A DNA stretch of 64,000 bases from Brucella haematophila (GCF_005938105.1 NZ_VCPE01000015.1:92507-156506), one strand, 5' to 3'. Shown: positions 34,801 to 44,358, numbered from the stretch's first letter. Translations and numbers: made by a program. Notes: generated by a model from the letters alone, not told the origin.

Positions 34801-37182
34801 ATGCCATCGACCAAGGTCGCGCCGCTCGCGAAAAATCTGAAGGAACTGGAACGTCAAATCCTGTGGCATGCCTGCTGGATGATCCATAATGCAAACCATC
34901 TTCGCGAAAAAGGCGAAGTGAAAGTTGGCGGTCATCAAGCGTCGTGCGCCTCAATGGTGTCGATTATGACGGCGTTGTATTTTCACGTCTTGAAGCCCGA
35001 GGACCGGATTGCTGTCAAACCTCACGCATCGCCGGTATTTCATGCCATCCAATATCTGATGGGCAATCAGACCCGCGATAATCTCATCAATTTTCGTGGC
35101 TTTGGCGGTGCGCAGTCTTATCCGAGCCGCACCAAGGACATTGATGACGTTGATTTTTCTACTGGCTCGGTGGGGCTGGGTGTGGCAATCACCGCCTTTG
35201 CATCCATAGTGCAGGATTTCCTGGCAGCGAAAGCTTTTGGGACCGATATTCCAAAGGGACGCATGATCGCGCTTGTTGGCGATGCCGAACTCGATGAAGG
35301 CAACATCTATGAATGTCTTCAGGAAGGCTGGAAGCACGACCTTCGCAACACTTGGTGGATTATCGACTACAACCGTCAAAGTCTGGACGGGGTCGTGCGT
35401 GAGAACCTGTGGCAGCGTATTGAAGGCATATTCACCGCCTTCGGCTGGGACGTCAAAGTACTCAAGCATGGAATACTCCAGCAAGCAGCTTTCAAAGAGC
35501 CCGGAGGGGAGAAGCTGCGCTCATGGATCGACAATTGCCCGAACCAACTCTACTCGGCTCTGGCATTTCAGGGCGGCGCAGCATGGCGGCGGCGTCTGAA
35601 TGACGAGATTGGCGATCAGGGCGACGTAAGCCGATTGATCGAAAGCCGGTCCGACGACGAACTCTCTGACCTGATGAACAACCTCGGTGGCCATTGCGTC
35701 GAAAGCCTCGTGCATACGTTCGAGGGCATTGATCACGACCGGCCAACAGTCTTTCTTGCTTATACGATCAAGGGGTGGAACACACCGCTCGCCGGACACA
35801 AAGACAATCACGCCGGGCTGATGACCAAGGCCCAGATGCAAGAGTTTCAACGACGTGTCGGTGTGCCCGCAGGAAAGGAATGGGATGAATTTGGTGCTAT
35901 CCCGAATTCAACCGAAGTCGAGAAATTCCTCGAAACTGTTCCGTTCTTTGCAAATGGCAAACGACGCTACAATGCCGAACCGGTTCGCACGGACGGTCCC
36001 GTTTTCCTTGATGATCGCGAGCTTTCGACACAGGCCGGTTTCGGCAAGATACTGGATGCCATCGGGCGGAAAGACGATGATCTGGCTCGCCGCATCGTCA
36101 CGACAGCACCCGATGTGACCGTTTCGACCAATCTTGGTCCCTGGGTCAACCGACGCGGGTTGTTTGCGCGCCAGACCCTGGCGGATACTTTCCAGCAGGA
36201 GAAAGTGCCGTCGGTTCAGAAATGGTCATTTGGACCGGGCGGGCAACATATAGAACTCGGGATCGCCGAGATGAATCTGTTTTTGCTTCTCGGCGCGGCG
36301 GGCTTGTCTCATTCGCTTTTCGGAGAGCGGCTAATCCCAATCGGTACCGTATACGATCCCTTCGTAGCGCGCGGTCTGGATGCCTTGAATTACGCCTGCT
36401 ATCAGGATGCCCGGTTCATGATCGTCGGCACACCTTCCGGCGTCACCCTTGCGCCTGAGGGTGGGGCTCATCAGTCCATTGGCCAGCAATTGATCGGCAT
36501 GAGTCAGGATGGTCTAGCGAGTTTCGAGCCCGCTTTCCTTGACGAACTTTCAGTCATCATGGACTGGTCGTTCGACTATATGCAGCGAGAGGGTCATGCA
36601 AAACATGACCCGCGAACCTGGTTGCGCGACGAGGCAGGCGGTTCAATCTATTTGCGCCTGACGACGAGACCAATCGAGCAAATCGCCCGTCGGGAAGATT
36701 CAGCGTTTCGTCAAGGCGTCATCGACGGCGCTTATTGGCTTCGCGAACCCCGACCAAACACGCGTCTCGTTCTTGCATATCAAGGTTGCGTGGCGCCTGA
36801 AGTTCTGACAGCCGCAGGCCGCCTTGCAGAAACACAACGAGACGTTGCCGTGCTCGCCGTCACCTCAGCCGATCGCCTCAACGCTGGCTGGACAGCAGCT
36901 CAGCGGGCACGACGCCACGGATTTGGTGAGGCTGCAAGCCATATTGAAAGGCTGTTGGCTCCCGTTCCGTCACATGCGCATTTCATAACCGTCACGGACG
37001 GACATCCCGCAACGCTCGGCTGGCTGGGCTCTGTTCACGGCAATGCGACCACATCGCTTGGCGTCGAACATTTCGGGCAGACGGGAACGATCGCTGATCT
37101 CTATGCGCATTTCGGTATCGATACAGATTCAATTATCGATGCGGCAGAGGCCATCTCTCGTCGTCTCGCTAAAGCGGGTTAA
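34801..37182 (+). CDS. AceE-like thiamine-diphosphate E1 (pyruvate/2-oxoacid dehydrogenase E1, homodimeric type), orphan
   Basis: 793 residues. The thiamine-diphosphate motif region is LVGDAELDEGNIYECLQEGW through IIDYNRQSLDG. The pyrimidine-domain glutamate lies in GQHIELGIAEMNLFLLLGAA, and the transketolase-like C-terminal domain begins about residue 660. It resembles homodimeric E1 of AceE type or its 2-oxobutyrate-associated relative MdeB, but is shorter than the 885-900 residues of enterobacterial AceE. No E2 or E3 gene is nearby, so it must borrow these subunits or work alone, for example as a decarboxylase/ligase. A terminator hairpin follows at 37200. Confidence 0.85.
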   Translation: MPSTKVAPLAKNLKELERQILWHACWMIHNANHLREKGEVKVGGHQASCASMVSIMTALYFHVLKPEDRIAVKPHASPVFHAIQYLMGNQTRDNLINFRGFGGAQSYPSRTKDIDDVDFSTGSVGLGVAITAFASIVQDFLAAKAFGTDIPKGRMIALVGDAELDEGNIYECLQEGWKHDLRNTWWIIDYNRQSLDGVVRENLWQRIEGIFTAFGWDVKVLKHGILQQAAFKEPGGEKLRSWIDNCPNQLYSALAFQGGAAWRRRLNDEIGDQGDVSRLIESRSDDELSDLMNNLGGHCVESLVHTFEGIDHDRPTVFLAYTIKGWNTPLAGHKDNHAGLMTKAQMQEFQRRVGVPAGKEWDEFGAIPNSTEVEKFLETVPFFANGKRRYNAEPVRTDGPVFLDDRELSTQAGFGKILDAIGRKDDDLARRIVTTAPDVTVSTNLGPWVNRRGLFARQTLADTFQQEKVPSVQKWSFGPGGQHIELGIAEMNLFLLLGAAGLSHSLFGERLIPIGTVYDPFVARGLDALNYACYQDARFMIVGTPSGVTLAPEGGAHQSIGQQLIGMSQDGLASFEPAFLDELSVIMDWSFDYMQREGHAKHDPRTWLRDEAGGSIYLRLTTRPIEQIARREDSAFRQGVIDGAYWLREPRPNTRLVLAYQGCVAPEVLTAAGRLAETQRDVAVLAVTSADRLNAGWTAAQRARRHGFGEAASHIERLLAPVPSHAHFITVTDGHPATLGWLGSVHGNATTSLGVEHFGQTGTIADLYAHFGIDTDSIIDAAEAISRRLAKAG

Positions 37183-37199
37183 GATTCAAACACTCTCAA

Positions 37200-37227
37200 G
37201 GCTCTCCCTGCCCAAAGCGGGAGAGCC
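37200..37227. terminator. Hairpin terminator after the AceE-like gene
   Basis: GGCTCTCCC (37200-37208) pairs with GGGAGAGCC (37219-37227), ten-base loop, 17 bases after the stop. There is no T-tract. Confidence 0.6.
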
Positions 37228-37409
37228 ACCCATACTGGTTGTGGGCTGCAAAGTCTTTTGAGAAGGGAGTTTCGTGTTCCCCCGGATACCTTTTACCTCA
37301 GTGATAACATCGCCTACGCAAGCGCGGAGGTGAGCGGGCTTAGGCGCTTCCTCGTCGTTGAGCAGTGTCATAAGGCCGAATGCACCAGGTTATTTGCTAA
37401 TCCAAGCAC

Positions 37410-38549
37410 TCACGCCGCCTTGTCTCCCACCAGACGGTCCCTTCCCTCTTGCTTGGCCTGATAGAGGTAAGTGTCAGCGCGCGTGATTGCCGATTTGAAT
37501 GGCTCACCATGTTCGAGGACAGTGACGCCGAAACTCGCGGTGAGACGAAGGTTTGCAGATATGTGATACCACCTTCGCGCTGCAAAAGAGCAACGCAGAT
37601 CTTCCACTATGGTAATTGCGGCTTTCATTGGAGTACGGGGCAGAAGAACCAAAAATTCCTCTCCTCCCAGTCGCGCCACACAGCTTCCATGGCCAGCCCG
37701 CTCTTGCAGCAGTTGAGCGAAATCGGCCAAAACCATATCACCGGCATGATGCCCATATTGATCATTCACCGTTTTGAAATGATCAATATCAGCCAAAACG
37801 ATTGTTGCCTGTTCTCTTGAGACGTTGTCTAGCTGAAACGAACGTATGAATGCCTGCATGCCTCTGCGATTATAGACTCGCGTGAGTGAATCCGTATTTG
37901 CCAGATTGCGGTAACGATCAATCACGTCCATGCTCACGGCAAGCACAATCGCAAACGTCAAGATAACCACACCAAAAAGCCCGGTATACTGAAGCACCAC
38001 ACCCCAGAATGAGCGGCTCCAAGACCCCACCTCCGGTGCAAGATCGTTCAATAAGAGATAGACGCCACACTGACACAATAGAAACAGAAATATCGCAGCA
38101 AATGTTGCAAAGATTATGGTGTCTGAGGACGATTTCACTTTCGATTTCACGCGCCAGAGAGAAGCTAGGATCAACGACGCGCTACCGGTGAGGATTGATA
38201 GTGTTTCAAGCCGTACGCTTTGGAAGACCATCAGTGAAAGGGCGGCCATGCCCAAGAAAACAACCACGATAGTTACATCCAGAACCGGCTTCTTTCGGAT
38301 TTTGAAACGCTCTGTAAGTGCACGACAGCAAATGGCCACACCCGCCATTATAAGCGAGTCTTCTCCCAAAGGTTTGAGTGCCGAGAATGTAACTGTTCGA
38401 AAGAGCATGAGGCCGTAACCAGCTCCAAGGAGGCACAGCCCACTGCCCCATGAAACTGTCGGAAAGCCAAACCGGGCAGCACCAATCAGACCAAAGCCGC
38501 AAACAAGGATCAACAATGGAACGGACCATTCCAGAGCGGAATTGATCAT
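37410..38549 (-). CDS. Membrane-bound diguanylate cyclase (GGDEF)
   Basis: 379 residues. The N-terminal ~215 residues form about seven membrane helices (a MASE-like sensor). A GGDEF domain follows from DSLTRVYNRRGMQAFI to the C-terminus, with the active-site motif RLGGEEFLVLLPR and substrate-binding IVLADIDHFKTVNDQYGHHA. It should make cyclic di-GMP at the inner membrane. The inhibitory I-site (RxxD five residues before GGEEF) reads RAGH, so product inhibition is probably lost. The sensor half closely resembles the protein at 42446, which lacks the GGDEF domain. Confidence 0.92.
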   Translation of the reverse strand: MINSALEWSVPLLILVCGFGLIGAARFGFPTVSWGSGLCLLGAGYGLMLFRTVTFSALKPLGEDSLIMAGVAICCRALTERFKIRKKPVLDVTIVVVFLGMAALSLMVFQSVRLETLSILTGSASLILASLWRVKSKVKSSSDTIIFATFAAIFLFLLCQCGVYLLLNDLAPEVGSWSRSFWGVVLQYTGLFGVVILTFAIVLAVSMDVIDRYRNLANTDSLTRVYNRRGMQAFIRSFQLDNVSREQATIVLADIDHFKTVNDQYGHHAGDMVLADFAQLLQERAGHGSCVARLGGEEFLVLLPRTPMKAAITIVEDLRCSFAARRWYHISANLRLTASFGVTVLEHGEPFKSAITRADTYLYQAKQEGRDRLVGDKAA

Positions 38550-38876
38550 GAGACGGCCTTCACGAGTTTTCAGTTGAATTGAGACGCGATGAACGTCGAA
38601 AGAACGAATGAGCTGCGCGATAGATTACCCATTGCTTGCCCACATTCTCGGTGTTCGACTAGCATCTGGACACATGATCGACAAGCCAAGATTTAGTTAA
38701 GTTCATCAAAACAATGTGTTCTTTATAAATGATCGGTGAGAAATGATTACTTTTCCATCCGCAACAATTTTCTTCAAATAAATAAAGATTATTTTCCTAT
38801 TGATCGCGCTTCAGCACCATAAAGTTCCAGTAAATTGGATAAACAAATTCACCACCCAGATATTTTTTCATACAGG
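38550..38876. other. AT-rich intergenic region, promoter of the diguanylate cyclase
   Basis: The 327-bp gap has no open reading frame worth calling. It must contain the minus-strand promoter of the cyclase gene. No clear operator was recognised. Confidence 0.4.
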
Positions 38877-38910
38877 AAAAGACGGCATTCCGTAATAAAT
38901 GCCGTCTTTT
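38877..38910. terminator. Bidirectional intrinsic terminator
   Basis: AAAAGACGGCATT (38877-38889) pairs with AATGCCGTCTTTT (38898-38910) with T-tracts on both strands. It terminates the minus-strand LprI-like gene (stop at 39066) about 155 bases downstream, or a plus-strand transcript. Confidence 0.85.
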
Positions 38911-39065
38911 AGATTATCTGAATACCAATAATCCCCGATCAGCCCAATGTTGTTCGCCTGTCCCGATCGAATATATCTGTGTTGGCTTTTAATTCTTTTA
39001 GAAAAAGCACGAGATCGAAACCCGCCATTTTTCACGCGTCGGTAAACACGCTTACAAACTTGAGA

Positions 39066-39581
39066 TTACTGGCAGTATGCTGGCTTTTTGTCGCCAGCCA
39101 TGCTGCAACCTCGCTTGATTTCATCTCTGATCAGATCGCACGAATTGGCCGCATTGCATGGCGGATTCGTAGCAGGTGAAATCTCCTTACATTGATTGAC
39201 GAGGATGTTCGCCGCTTTCGCACCAATCTCCTGCTTGCAGTCAGCCGCCGTATCCGCCTCGTCCTTGTCACCAAGTTTTTTCAACCAACCCAACTGTTGG
39301 CTCAAAAGACCGATCCTTTGGCGGGTCAATACTTCCTTGCAGTCGGCTTCGGAAACCATAATCGCGTAGTTCACCTGCTGATAGCGACACTCACTATCGC
39401 GATATTTAATCCAGTTGCGCTGACTTTCCTTGAGTTGCCCTTGATTGGAAGCCGGCAACGCGTTGATGACCTGACCATAAAGATCATTCAGCCTTCGATC
39501 CGCCGCCTTTAGATCAGCATAGGCCACCGAAGACTGGAGTACAGCAAACGCAACCAACACAATTGTTAATAATCGCTTCAT
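39066..39581 (-). CDS. Secreted LprI-like protein (DUF1311 family)
   Basis: 171 residues from the ATG at 39581 (GGGGG upstream). A signal peptide MKRLLTIVLVAFAVLQSSVA is followed by a DUF1311/LprI domain (ADRRLNDLYGQVINALP, KESQRNWIKYRDSECRYQQ). LprI-type proteins are periplasmic lysozyme inhibitors or of unknown role. The C-terminal ~60 residues contain six or more cysteines (ADCKQEIGAKAANILVNQCK region and later) and probably form disulfides. The ATG at 39608 was rejected because it displaces the signal peptide. Confidence 0.8.
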   Translation of the reverse strand: MKRLLTIVLVAFAVLQSSVAYADLKAADRRLNDLYGQVINALPASNQGQLKESQRNWIKYRDSECRYQQVNYAIMVSEADCKEVLTRQRIGLLSQQLGWLKKLGDKDEADTAADCKQEIGAKAANILVNQCKEISPATNPPCNAANSCDLIRDEIKRGCSMAGDKKPAYCQ

Positions 39582-39656
39582 CGACACATCCCCCTCGTTT
39601 ACAATCAAACATTGACAGCCGCGCCCGAACCAAAGGCACTCTGCGCCGCCATCCTA

Positions 39657-40430
39657 TTACTTGGTGGTGTATCCTCCATTAACGAGGATGGTCTGGCCAG
39701 TCATCCACCAACCTTCCGAGACCAGAAGACGGATCCAGGGAACGATGTCACCGATATCCGTGAGACCGGTCTTCGAGAAACTCGAAAGGGCTGCTGCGGT
39801 CTTATGATAGGCCACAGCATCAGCGCCCTCGGCAGGATAGAAGAAAGGCGTATCCATAGGGCCAGGTCCGATGGCGGTTACAGAAATCCCTCGTTCGCCG
39901 AACTCCTTTGAAGCCGCACGCGTGAAATGTTCAACGGGAGCCTTGGTACCGGCATAGCTCGAATAAAACGGCGTATAGGCGCCGAGCAGGGAAGTCACCA
40001 ATGTACAAATTTTGCCGTTGTCGTTCAGTTGCTTACCCGCTTCCTTGATGAAGAAGAATGCAGCCTTCGCATTGACTGCTGACATTTCGTCATACTCAGC
40101 TTCCGAAATTTCCGTCATCGGCTTCTTCAAAACCTTACCGACGGTGTTGATCGCGATATCCGGCTTGCCAATGGCAGCAATGGCATCAGCGAACAGTTTC
40201 TCTGTTGCACCTGCAGTGATCAGATTGGCCTGAAAGGCAACTGCTTCAGCGCCTGCCGCCTTCACAGCGGCAACGGTTGCGTCAGCGTCAGCTTTGCTCG
40301 CAGCGCTGTTGTAGTGGATTGCGATTGCCTTGGCCCCATGAGCGGCTAGATCACGGGCAATGAGCCCACCTAGATTCTTTGCACCACCAGCAATGATGGC
40401 GGTTTTGCCCTTAATGGAATGATCAGTCAT
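39657..40430 (-). CDS. Short-chain dehydrogenase/reductase (SDR)
   Basis: 257 residues. The Rossmann motif is IIAGGAKNLGGLIARDLAAH, the NAG motif is replaced by NTVGKVLKKP, and the catalytic pair is Y in FYSSYAGTKAPVEHF (YxxxK is YAGTK). The C-terminus ends GQTILVNGGYTTK. The substrate is unknown. It faces no operon partner. A long hairpin lies 74 bases upstream of its start and may be its operator. Confidence 0.9.
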   Translation of the reverse strand: MTDHSIKGKTAIIAGGAKNLGGLIARDLAAHGAKAIAIHYNSAASKADADATVAAVKAAGAEAVAFQANLITAGATEKLFADAIAAIGKPDIAINTVGKVLKKPMTEISEAEYDEMSAVNAKAAFFFIKEAGKQLNDNGKICTLVTSLLGAYTPFYSSYAGTKAPVEHFTRAASKEFGERGISVTAIGPGPMDTPFFYPAEGADAVAYHKTAAALSSFSKTGLTDIGDIVPWIRLLVSEGWWMTGQTILVNGGYTTK

Positions 40431-40503
40431 GGAATTAGGCTCCTATAGTTTATAACGAAATACCCAGGATATTGGAGACATAACGATCTCACATAACCCA
40501 AGC

Positions 40504-40542
40504 GACCGCTGTCAGTTATAAGGGGGCGGACTGACAGCGGTC
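40504..40542. promoter_or_regulatory. 39-bp dyad upstream of the SDR gene
   Basis: GACCGCTGTCAGT (40504-40516) is perfectly complementary to ACTGACAGCGGTC (40530-40542), with a 13-base spacer. It sits 74 bp upstream of the SDR start at 40430, in its promoter region. Such a dyad could be an operator for a TetR- or MarR-type repressor, or a transcript hairpin. Confidence 0.55.
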
Positions 40543-41000
40543 TGTCACCGTGGCCAACATTGACCAGTATGGAAAGTCCTCGCCAGCCTCCGGTGATTGG
40601 TCTATAGCATCAAGCAGGCAGCTGGCCGTTCCGCGACATCATAACTGTAACCCCGATTGTTCGTGCCGGCGTTGACAGGACATCGTCATAGTTCGAGTAT
40701 CTGTCATCGCCTAAGCTCGCACTTAAACCGTCTACCACATATTCGATAGGACGGTAGTCAAGGGGGCCTGGTTGCTATGAGGCGTGTACGAAATGAAACT
40801 CGAAGTCGTTGGTCAACTCCTGTGTGAGACGTTGTGCAACTCAGGATATACCAGAGTTCCTATTTAGATCGCTGCTACAAAGTAACGGCCGACCATCAGA
40901 TTCCAGTCCTATTCAGATAGAAGAGTTGTTTCAGAATACGCTGATATTCGCAGATGCAACCAAGCCCAATGGTCGACGGACGCATTGGACCTCAATGGTG
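40543..41000. other. Intergenic region without recognised features
   Basis: About 460 bp between the SDR operator and the end of the AraC regulator gene. Short open frames on both strands have no recognisable similarity. No promoter or repeat was seen. Confidence 0.4.
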
Positions 41001-41858
41001 CTATATTCCACCGCGCCGAATTTTCGTTGGTGTCGTTCTTCTGCGCTCCCTCATAAGTGAGGTCATATGGCTTTGGCTTCCGAACCCGCAGGTTCTCCAT
41101 ATCTCAGCTAGAGGGAGATCATCAGCCCGGATCAACATCTCGGCATATTCCAGCCGCAAGTCTATCAGATATTGATGTGGGCTCTTTCCGGTGGTTTGGC
41201 GAAATCCGCGCGCGAAGTGACTGACCGATATGCGAGCCAAACTTGCCAGTTTCTCAATTGGAATATTCTCCGACAGGTGAGATCGCATGTAATCATCGAC
41301 GGTACGCCAGGTTTTCGCCGAAAGCCCACCAGAAGCCGGGCTGTAATTCACCTTTTTGATTGAAGAATGGTTCCGCAGTACGTTCAACCAGAATGCGACA
41401 TTGAGAGAATCCAAATACAGTAAATTTGGCTTGTCACACTCACGCAAAATCTCGTCACGCATGAGGTTCGCCAACGCCAATGCGGTCTTATCGACACTTC
41501 CAGCTCTGAGCGGCCTTAACTCGTACTCGTCATTGTCGAACTCCACGGCCGCGAGGTTGCGCAGACGCTCCGCACCGAAAGACGTCAATATATTCTCTTT
41601 CGGTGTGTGCCATCGAGCAAAGAGATCTGCCTTATCCGGAATCAACTCCAAAGAGCCAACCGGAACATTTGCAGAGGTGCGTCTGTCAGACCCTAGCCTC
41701 GCTTCCCGTTCCATCTGCGGAGTTAGAAGAATAAGAGCGAACGGCTCCGGGGCCACCAGCTGGATCTCATTTGGTCCTGTTCTGGTGAGCGTAACTGCGC
41801 TTTTCTCTGAACTGTAAACCTTGCCCCATTCTTCCGGGATGCTCTCGAGCCACTTCAT
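41001..41858 (-). CDS. AraC-family transcriptional regulator
   Basis: 285 residues. The C-terminal ~100 residues hold the paired helix-turn-helix (IPIEKLASLARISVSHFARG, QTTGKSPHQYLIDLRLEYAE, LAEIWRTCGFGSQSHMTSLM). The N-terminal ~170 residues are an unassigned effector domain. Its target is not clear: the nearest divergent promoter would be in 41859-42445, which contains no gene on the plus strand. Confidence 0.88.
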   Translation of the reverse strand: MKWLESIPEEWGKVYSSEKSAVTLTRTGPNEIQLVAPEPFALILLTPQMEREARLGSDRRTSANVPVGSLELIPDKADLFARWHTPKENILTSFGAERLRNLAAVEFDNDEYELRPLRAGSVDKTALALANLMRDEILRECDKPNLLYLDSLNVAFWLNVLRNHSSIKKVNYSPASGGLSAKTWRTVDDYMRSHLSENIPIEKLASLARISVSHFARGFRQTTGKSPHQYLIDLRLEYAEMLIRADDLPLAEIWRTCGFGSQSHMTSLMRERRRTTPTKIRRGGI

Positions 41859-42445
41859 CTTCGAGCGATACCCGGAACGACGCGCTGCGAATTAGCGAAT
41901 TTAATCCCTACACGACTGCAATCGGTCAAACGAGCGAGTATCGACGGCGATCCGCCACAGCTTTCAGATTGAGGAATGCAGGCAAGCAACAAGTATCGGC
42001 AGACTTCGGTAATAGATTGGTGCAAGCGCGAAACGGGCTTTTGATGTTGCTTATTCCAGAAAGGTCGCATCCAATCAAAGAGACCAATTTGATGGGAAAA
42101 GCCACGCTGTGATTTCGTCCGGATGTGTGAAGGATTACACTTCACATCCTCCGCCGTTACGATTATCGAACTCGCCATTATTGGCCAGTATGTTCGGTCA
42201 CCCATCCACGCTCCACAATCGCATTATACAACGTCCATCGATTTGACATTGCTTAATAAGAACTACAGCTCGGATTATTATATAAGTGAGTAAAATTGAA
42301 TTTAGAACGTTACGTAACCGTCACATCAAAGACGCAACGTCTTAGCTTTCTCCTCAGAAAAAGGGGCCTCTGAGCCGTTATGTTAGGTTCCTGTCTGGAA
42401 ATGGGCATAACGGTCCCCCGCGAAACCCGATAGATGCATTCGCAA
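41859..42445. other. Intergenic region between AraC regulator and membrane sensor gene
   Basis: Holds a 116-codon minus-strand frame (41855-42205) that has no recognisable domain or ribosome-binding site and is probably not a gene. The AT-rich part at 42240-42320 may hold promoter elements of the regulator gene. Confidence 0.4.
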
Positions 42446-43633
42446 TCATCCTATCGAGACGTTGCGTGTAAATCTGGGTATATACCCTCCCTTGGGAATC
42501 GTAATATGTATAGGCTCGGATTTCCCCAGTCCTTTATTATATGCATCGAGTGTGTCGCGAAGCCGCTTCGCACTGGTTCTAACGAGTGAATCTCCGACCA
42601 GATCATCCCCAATTTTTCGATCAAAGACGTCAAGCGCGATTGCGCATTCCTTAATTCTATCCGCTCTCCCGGAAAGCGTTTCTTCGACAATATAGATAAT
42701 GAACTTGCGCGCTCGTGGCGAGCGGGCAAAGTCAATTGAATTCGTCATTCTGAAAAGGCAATCACGGATAACATCTTCAAATCCTGCAATATCGTTTAAT
42801 ACGGCTTCGACATCAGATGCATTATGTGAGCTCTGGGTTGGCCCTAGCGTTAAATACTCAGCGTTAATTGACTTCTGCACATTGCTTGTTCCGTAAGGCA
42901 ATGCCTGCACGTCATTGGGCGTCGTGGCTATACTTGCAAGTTCAGGTGAGCGCACCGATGTGTAGGATGTGGAAAATGTGGTCGTTCTCTGTCGATAGGC
43001 AGCAAGTACATCCAGGTTTATCGCCAGGAGGACGGAGAATGCGAGTACAACCCCACCGATGAGCCCAGTATATTGGATTAGTATCCCCCAGATAGAATTG
43101 CTCCATAAACCGACTGTAGGCTCTCCATCATCAAGGAATATGTAAATGACCGCTTGAATCAGCAAGCAGGCGAAAACAAAAATAAAAGATAATAAAATTA
43201 TTAAATCGGGTGTTGTCCTGTTTCTGAACTCTACCTCCCACACATATGAAAGCACGAGGACTGCACAACCAATAATTATCGATAGACTTTCCAGTCTGAC
43301 ACTGTGGAAAAACAACAGAGAAAGAGCTGCAGCCGACAATGCGAGGAGAACAATCACCCCATCGAAGACCAGGGACACTTTCAGCTTAAACCTCTCAGCA
43401 AATGCCTCACAGCAGATCGCCACGCCTGTCAGTAACAGGAGATCTTCTCCGAGAGGTTTAACTGCAGAAAAGCTCTTCGTACGAAAAAGCATCAAACCAT
43501 AGCCGACCCCTAAAAAGCATAATCCGACACCCCATTTCGTGGTCATCGCGTTTAATTTCGCCGCAAGTATAAGCGCGAGCCCACAAAGGAAGAGTAATAT
43601 CGGAACGGACCATTCCAAGGCGACATTGATCAT
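42446..43633 (-). CDS. Membrane sensor with MASE-like N-terminus and a cyclase-associated C-terminal domain instead of GGDEF
   Basis: 395 residues. The N-terminal ~215 residues (seven predicted membrane helices) closely follow the diguanylate cyclase at 37410. Shared strings include LMLFRT, KPLGED, GVAICC, ERFK, SVRLE.LSI and QYTGL. After a ~60-residue linker the C-terminus (~305-395) is different: NSIDFARSPRARKFIIYIVE, ETLSGRADRIKECAIALDVF and ITIPKGGYIPRF. That pattern matches a small domain seen at the N-terminus of many Rhizobiales adenylate-cyclase-like/TPR proteins, apparently a winged-helix-like module; this is recalled, not searched. No catalytic residues of a cyclase are present, so the output may be DNA or protein binding. 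Confidence 0.8.
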   Translation of the reverse strand: MINVALEWSVPILLFLCGLALILAAKLNAMTTKWGVGLCFLGVGYGLMLFRTKSFSAVKPLGEDLLLLTGVAICCEAFAERFKLKVSLVFDGVIVLLALSAAALSLLFFHSVRLESLSIIIGCAVLVLSYVWEVEFRNRTTPDLIILLSFIFVFACLLIQAVIYIFLDDGEPTVGLWSNSIWGILIQYTGLIGGVVLAFSVLLAINLDVLAAYRQRTTTFSTSYTSVRSPELASIATTPNDVQALPYGTSNVQKSINAEYLTLGPTQSSHNASDVEAVLNDIAGFEDVIRDCLFRMTNSIDFARSPRARKFIIYIVEETLSGRADRIKECAIALDVFDRKIGDDLVGDSLVRTSAKRLRDTLDAYNKGLGKSEPIHITIPKGGYIPRFTRNVSIG

Positions 43634-43913
43634 AGTTGGGCCTTTTTTAAACCGCGAACGCGAGGGAACTGGGGGATCCTCGCGTCACAATCCGGAGGGG
43701 ATGAAAGCCACTCCATTATGGATGTCGACTAACATTACCTCGTGAACGCCACAACTATTTTAAACACTTATATCTTACAAATAAGTATTTATTCTATACA
43801 TTTTTAGTGAACACCTGCTTGCAAAGAAATTCCGTCATGATACTTGATGATTTATCTCCATTATACGATGAGCATACGCTGCTGCCATTTCGGAATGCCG
43901 ACTACGACTTCAG

Positions 43914-44282
43914 CTAGTTGTCTGCATCTGGATCATCGACCTGACAGCCAGCGCCGTGACATCCAATATAATCGCCTTGTGTATCAAAGTTCGGATTGCC
44001 GTCCTTATCAAACTGAGGTCGCGTGTCGATCTGACGTTCTTCACGGCGACGGCGCTCTTTCTTGCGTTCGCGCTCCTGCCGCTCATGAAGACCATCCATA
44101 TAGCGCCGCTCTTCATCGTCGTGACGCGCGCTCTGCTCCATCATGCAGCTTGCGAATGCATCTGTATCGGGGCGAAAGCCGAAGGATGAACATTTGTCCT
44201 GGTCGACTTCCTCTGCGGTAACACAACCGGCAACTGCCAGCGGCAGGAGTGCGAGCAGCATATGTCTGAACTTGAGGCTCAT
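43914..44282 (-). CDS. Small lipoprotein with charged coiled coil and GCHGxGC tail
   Basis: About 122 residues from the ATG at 44282 (44297 also possible). The signal MSLKFRHMLLALLPLAVAGC ends in a lipobox cysteine, so the protein is probably an outer-membrane lipoprotein. A very charged Arg/Glu stretch (HERQERERKKERRRREERQI) suggests a helix. The C-terminus reads PQFDKDGNPNFDTQGDYIGC then HGAGCQVDDPD, almost the same as the tail of the protein at 46208. The function is unknown. The long open frame extending to 44543 is not used because it precedes the lipoprotein signal. Confidence 0.75.
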   Translation of the reverse strand: MSLKFRHMLLALLPLAVAGCVTAEEVDQDKCSSFGFRPDTDAFASCMMEQSARHDDEERRYMDGLHERQERERKKERRRREERQIDTRPQFDKDGNPNFDTQGDYIGCHGAGCQVDDPDADN

Positions 44283-44358
44283 CAATTGATATCCCATGTT
44301 GGAAACCATGGCGCCGGTTAACGACGGCTGCCATATCACTTTGTGCTGTAAGAGACGG

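Noticed and set aside
41855-42205. 116-codon minus-strand open frame overlapping the AraC start
   Set aside because: No domain, signal or ribosome-binding site; composition looks like a chance frame in an intergenic region.
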